NCBI GenBank assembly: GCA_002340515.1
Contig: DDMF01000116.1
Location: 21,715 to 30,999, forward strand
Length of the DNA stretch: 9,285 nucleotides
DNA from: Rhodobacteraceae bacterium UBA2553
GTDB taxonomy: Bacteria; Pseudomonadota; Alphaproteobacteria; Rhodobacterales; Rhodobacteraceae
Reading direction: 5' to 3'
The notes below the pieces were generated by a model, which was given only the letters and a program-made list of their open reading frames with translations, was not told the DNA's origin and did not search any database. Shown in pieces: positions 7,149 through 9,285 of this stretch. Both the position numbers and the translations under genes were made by a program. How positions within the stretch are numbered: the stretch's first letter is position 1; each line of letters opens with the position of its first letter.

Positions 7149-7790
7149 ATGCGAAATGTGATCCGGGCGGCATTTATCTGGGTGATTTCAACTGTCGGCG
7201 CATGGGCGGATGGAGAGGCAACGGGGGACTTTGACTATTACGTCCTGGCCCTGTCGTGGTCGCCCAATTGGTGCGCGGTTGAGGGGGATGCCCGTGGGTC
7301 AGAGCAATGTGATCCATCCCGTGATCTCGGCTGGGTTGTGCATGGGCTTTGGCCGCAATATGAGGATGGTTGGCCCAGCTATTGCCGCCACAATTTCCGC
7401 AACCCTTCCCGTGGGTTAACTGACGCGCAGGCCGATATTTTTGGCGCCGGTGGGGCCGCGTGGTATCAGTGGAAAAAGCACGGGTCTTGTGCGGGGTTAG
7501 AACCGCAGGATTACTTTGACACGGTGCGCAAAGCCTACGGTGTCGTGGTGCGCCCCCCGGTGCTGCGCAAACTGGAAAAATCCGTGCGCCTGCCCGCAAA
7601 AGTCATTGAAGAAGCGTTCCTGCAATCAAACCCCACATGGCAGGCCAATATGCTGACCATCACCTGTAAATCCGACCGCATCCAAGAGGCGCGCCTGTGC
7701 CTGACCCGCGACCTTGAGCCGCGCAAATGTGGTCGTGACGTGAGCCGGGATTGTAGCCATCCTAGGGCGCTGTTTGATCCGGTTAGGTAG
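7149..7790 (+). CDS. Secreted ribonuclease T2 family protein
   Basis: T2-family endoribonuclease of 213 residues, expected to cut single-stranded RNA through a 2',3'-cyclic phosphate in the periplasm or outside the cell. Residues 1-20 form a signal peptide: Arg at position 2, a hydrophobic core AAFIWVISTVGA, and a likely cut after AWA before Asp21. The mature part opens with DYYVLALSWSPNWC (29-42), as in the family. CAS1 is HGLWPQYEDG (65-74) with catalytic H65. CAS2 is WYQWKKHGSCAG (105-116) with K110 and H111. The position usually Glu in HEWxKHG is Gln107 here. Eight cysteines (42, 54, 79, 114, 173, 184, 194, 202) could form four disulfides, fitting export. The frame stays open upstream to 6774, antisense to trcR, but the signal peptide and a purine-rich GAGGG (7136-7140) fix the start at 7149. 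It may serve RNA scavenging for phosphate or nucleotides (inference). Confidence 0.92.
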   Translation: MRNVIRAAFIWVISTVGAWADGEATGDFDYYVLALSWSPNWCAVEGDARGSEQCDPSRDLGWVVHGLWPQYEDGWPSYCRHNFRNPSRGLTDAQADIFGAGGAAWYQWKKHGSCAGLEPQDYFDTVRKAYGVVVRPPVLRKLEKSVRLPAKVIEEAFLQSNPTWQANMLTITCKSDRIQEARLCLTRDLEPRKCGRDVSRDCSHPRALFDPVR

Positions 7791-7800
7791 GGGGGATGGG

Positions 7801-7827
7801 CCTAGAACCTTGCTTCTATGGTTTTTT
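7801..7827 (+). terminator. Probable intrinsic terminator after RNase T2
   Basis: CC-TAGAA (7801-7807) can pair with TTCTA-t-GG (7814-7821), leaving one bulged T and a six-base loop, followed by TTTTTT (7822-7827). It lies 10 bp after the ribonuclease stop. The stem is short and AT-rich, so it is of moderate strength. It overlaps the stop codon and last codons of the opposite-strand gene ending at 7816. Confidence 0.5.
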
Positions 7828-8619
7828 GTAAATGGCAACCCATGCCGCGACAGCAATCACAAGAGTTAAGACCAGCATAACCCAATTTCGAAATACCTCC
7901 GAGCGATGACGGCGATTGTCTTCCTCGTATTGAGCAATGGCAAGTAGAGCCTGACCGGTAACGAGAACTTTTTGATTTTTGAAGATGACCTCGCCGTTTG
8001 CAGCCATCGCTTCGATTTGCAAATGAAGGTGATCAAGCATGGAATGGAAATGGGGATGCCCTTGAACGCGTTGCCCATAAAGCAATTTCATAACGGTAAA
8101 CATGTGCATGGTTAGCCCGTCGCGATTCAGCAGCACTTTGCCTTTGGCGGCATCTTGCTCCCTCTGGGCTATGAGTTTCTCAAGTATTTCAATACGAGAT
8201 TTACGGGTCGGTGTCCGAAAGTTGAATAGTCGCTGGTTTAGGTTTTCAATTTGAACTTGGAGCCAAGGAATTTTGAAAAACTCTTGAAGGACAAATGACA
8301 CTGGGTTTCTGAAAGTAAATTCGTGGCCACGATAGTATTTTGAAATGCGAATCTGATAGCGGTCCAAGAATTGGTAGCAAACCGAAGTTTTGATCGTATA
8401 TCGTCTCTCTTCCTCATTCCACGCAATTCCGGTAAAGCCTTTCGGAGATGCAGTCTGGACCATGATGTCACAGTAGGTGCCATCTAAGATGCGTAAATCC
8501 GAATTATAGAAGTCGTTCTCAAGGGCGCGGTCTCCAGACAGCGGAATTCTGTTTGGCGAAAGCTTATTTACGACTCTTCTCAAAGCCTGTTTTAGCCAAA
8601 AATGCTTGAAATAATGCAT
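7816..8619 (-). CDS. Hypothetical tail-anchored membrane protein, AT-rich
   Basis: I do not recognise this 267-residue protein. The body is basic and aromatic-rich (HYFKHFWLKQALRR at the start; KYYRGHEFTFRNPVSF about 95-109). A charged helical, possibly coiled-coil stretch lies at about 119-160, and a mixed helical part at about 165-235. A single hydrophobic helix at about 246-264 (WVMLVLTLVIAVAAWVAI) is followed by only YKKP. There is no signal peptide, so the likely topology is a cytoplasmic domain anchored by its C-terminal tail, with the charged EEDNRRHRSEVFRN just before the membrane. The gene is visibly richer in A and T than its neighbours (about 40% GC in lines sampled by eye against up to 78% in recQ), suggesting recent acquisition. 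The start lacks a well-spaced ribosome site: GGAGG (8640-8636) is 16 bases away, inside the end of the oxidoreductase gene, 11 bp upstream. An in-frame TAA just upstream rules out an earlier start. Confidence 0.75.
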   Translation of the reverse strand: MHYFKHFWLKQALRRVVNKLSPNRIPLSGDRALENDFYNSDLRILDGTYCDIMVQTASPKGFTGIAWNEEERRYTIKTSVCYQFLDRYQIRISKYYRGHEFTFRNPVSFVLQEFFKIPWLQVQIENLNQRLFNFRTPTRKSRIEILEKLIAQREQDAAKGKVLLNRDGLTMHMFTVMKLLYGQRVQGHPHFHSMLDHLHLQIEAMAANGEVIFKNQKVLVTGQALLAIAQYEEDNRRHRSEVFRNWVMLVLTLVIAVAAWVAIYKKP

Positions 8620-8630
8620 AAATTAAACGT

Positions 8631-9285
8631 CTAAACCTCCAAGCAAATCTTCCCAATATGCGTGCTGCTCTCCATGCGTGCGTGGGCGGCGGCGGCGTCT
8701 TTTAGGGCAAAGACCTGATCTAGCACGGGTTTCACGGTGCCTGCGTCCAAAAGCGGCCAGACTTTTTCCGCCAACTCCTCTGCAATGCGCGCCTTGGCGA
8801 GGTCGGATTGCGGGCGCAGGGTGGATCCGGTCACGGTCAGGCGTTTGGCCATGATTTGCGCAAAGTTGATCTCGGCCTTGGGGCCGGTCAGAAACGCGAT
8901 GTGAACCATGCGGGCGTCATTGGCCATGGCGCGGATGTTGCGGGCGATATAGCTGCCGCCGACCATGTCGAGCACAAGGTTCGCGCCGCCTTCGGCTTTC
9001 ATGACCTCAACAAAATCCTCGTCTTTATAGTTGATCGTGCGTTCGGCCCCCAGATCGGTACAGACTGCGCATTTCTCAGCATTTCCTGCGGTGGTGAACA
9101 CGCGTGCGCCGAAATGATTGGCGAGCTGGATCGCCGTGGTGCCGATGCCAGAGCTGCCGCCATGCACCAAAAACCGCTCGCCCGCCGACAGCCCGCCGCG
9201 CATAAAGACGTTGGACCATACGGTGTAGTATGTTTCAGGAAGGCAGGCCGCTTGGCGCATGTCCATGCCGTTCGGCACCCGCAGC
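8631..9285 (-). CDS. NAD(P)H quinone oxidoreductase, PIG3 type, zinc-independent MDR (5' end outside window)
   Basis: C-terminal 217 residues of a medium-chain dehydrogenase/reductase of the quinone oxidoreductase PIG3 (TP53I3-like) group. These soluble enzymes use NADPH to reduce quinones and related carbonyl compounds and lack the zinc ligands of alcohol dehydrogenases. Seen are PETYYTVWSNVFMRGGL, a typical segment before the cofactor fold, then the nucleotide-binding glycine motif HGGSSGIGTTAIQLA and the second Rossmann strand GARVFTTAG with NAEKC. Next come NYKDEDF, LDMVGG, the family block KRLTVTGSTLRPQS, and the C-terminal AAAAHARMESSTHIGKICLEV end. Full-length members are about 325-330 residues, so roughly 110 N-terminal residues, the catalytic-domain half, lie beyond the right edge. 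The hypothetical tail-anchored gene follows after 11 bp and may be co-transcribed; I see no terminator between them. Confidence 0.93.
   Translation of the reverse strand, partial: LRVPNGMDMRQAACLPETYYTVWSNVFMRGGLSAGERFLVHGGSSGIGTTAIQLANHFGARVFTTAGNAEKCAVCTDLGAERTINYKDEDFVEVMKAEGGANLVLDMVGGSYIARNIRAMANDARMVHIAFLTGPKAEINFAQIMAKRLTVTGSTLRPQSDLAKARIAEELAEKVWPLLDAGTVKPVLDQVFALKDAAAAHARMESSTHIGKICLEV

Overview
The window looks like ordinary chromosome from an alphaproteobacterium, most likely a marine Rhodobacteraceae (Roseobacter-type) species. This rests on a TrcR/DUF1013 regulator, a family I know only from Alphaproteobacteria, on the GC-rich codon use, and on the style of the thioesterase, YggT and RecQ proteins. 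No database search was possible, so the taxon is an inference. The window holds nine protein genes, two of them cut by its edges. I see no tRNA, rRNA, insertion sequence, phage gene or CRISPR array.

Left part (1-3686). A THEM6-like hotdog thioesterase on the minus strand runs off the left edge. It diverges from a small two-helix YggT-family membrane protein. Next comes recQ, whose stop overlaps the start of yaaA in a TGATG junction. RecQ (DNA repair helicase) and YaaA (peroxide-stress protein in E. coli) are therefore probably made together, a plausible oxidative DNA damage pair. The RecQ here carries a second, degenerate HRDC-like repeat at its C-terminus.

Middle part (3683-6995, minus strand). 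A soluble hybrid histidine kinase has coiled coil, PAS, HisKA, HATPase, a degenerate receiver and an intact receiver. Its stop overlaps the stop of yaaA by 4 bp in a tail-to-tail arrangement. Upstream on the same strand lies trcR, a cell-cycle transcription factor gene, separated from the kinase by a clear intrinsic terminator. The two are neighbours but probably separate transcription units.

Right part (6996-9285). A 153-bp divergent intergenic region between trcR and a secreted T2 ribonuclease holds three AACTTTC repeats, two of them as an identical 11-mer spaced 30 bp apart. One of these starts a GGAAC-N16-CGTT sequence resembling the alphaproteobacterial EcfG stress-sigma promoter. The ribonuclease has a signal peptide and both catalytic histidines, but has Gln where most family members have Glu. 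It ends at a probable terminator that reaches into the 3' end of an AT-rich gene of unknown function on the opposite strand. That gene encodes a predicted tail-anchored membrane protein and sits 11 bp behind a PIG3-type quinone oxidoreductase gene that runs off the right edge.

No complete novel multi-gene system is visible. The best leads are the tail-anchored orphan, the repeat-bearing promoter of the T2 ribonuclease with its Glu-to-Gln change, and the hybrid kinase with a pseudo-receiver and no HPt domain.
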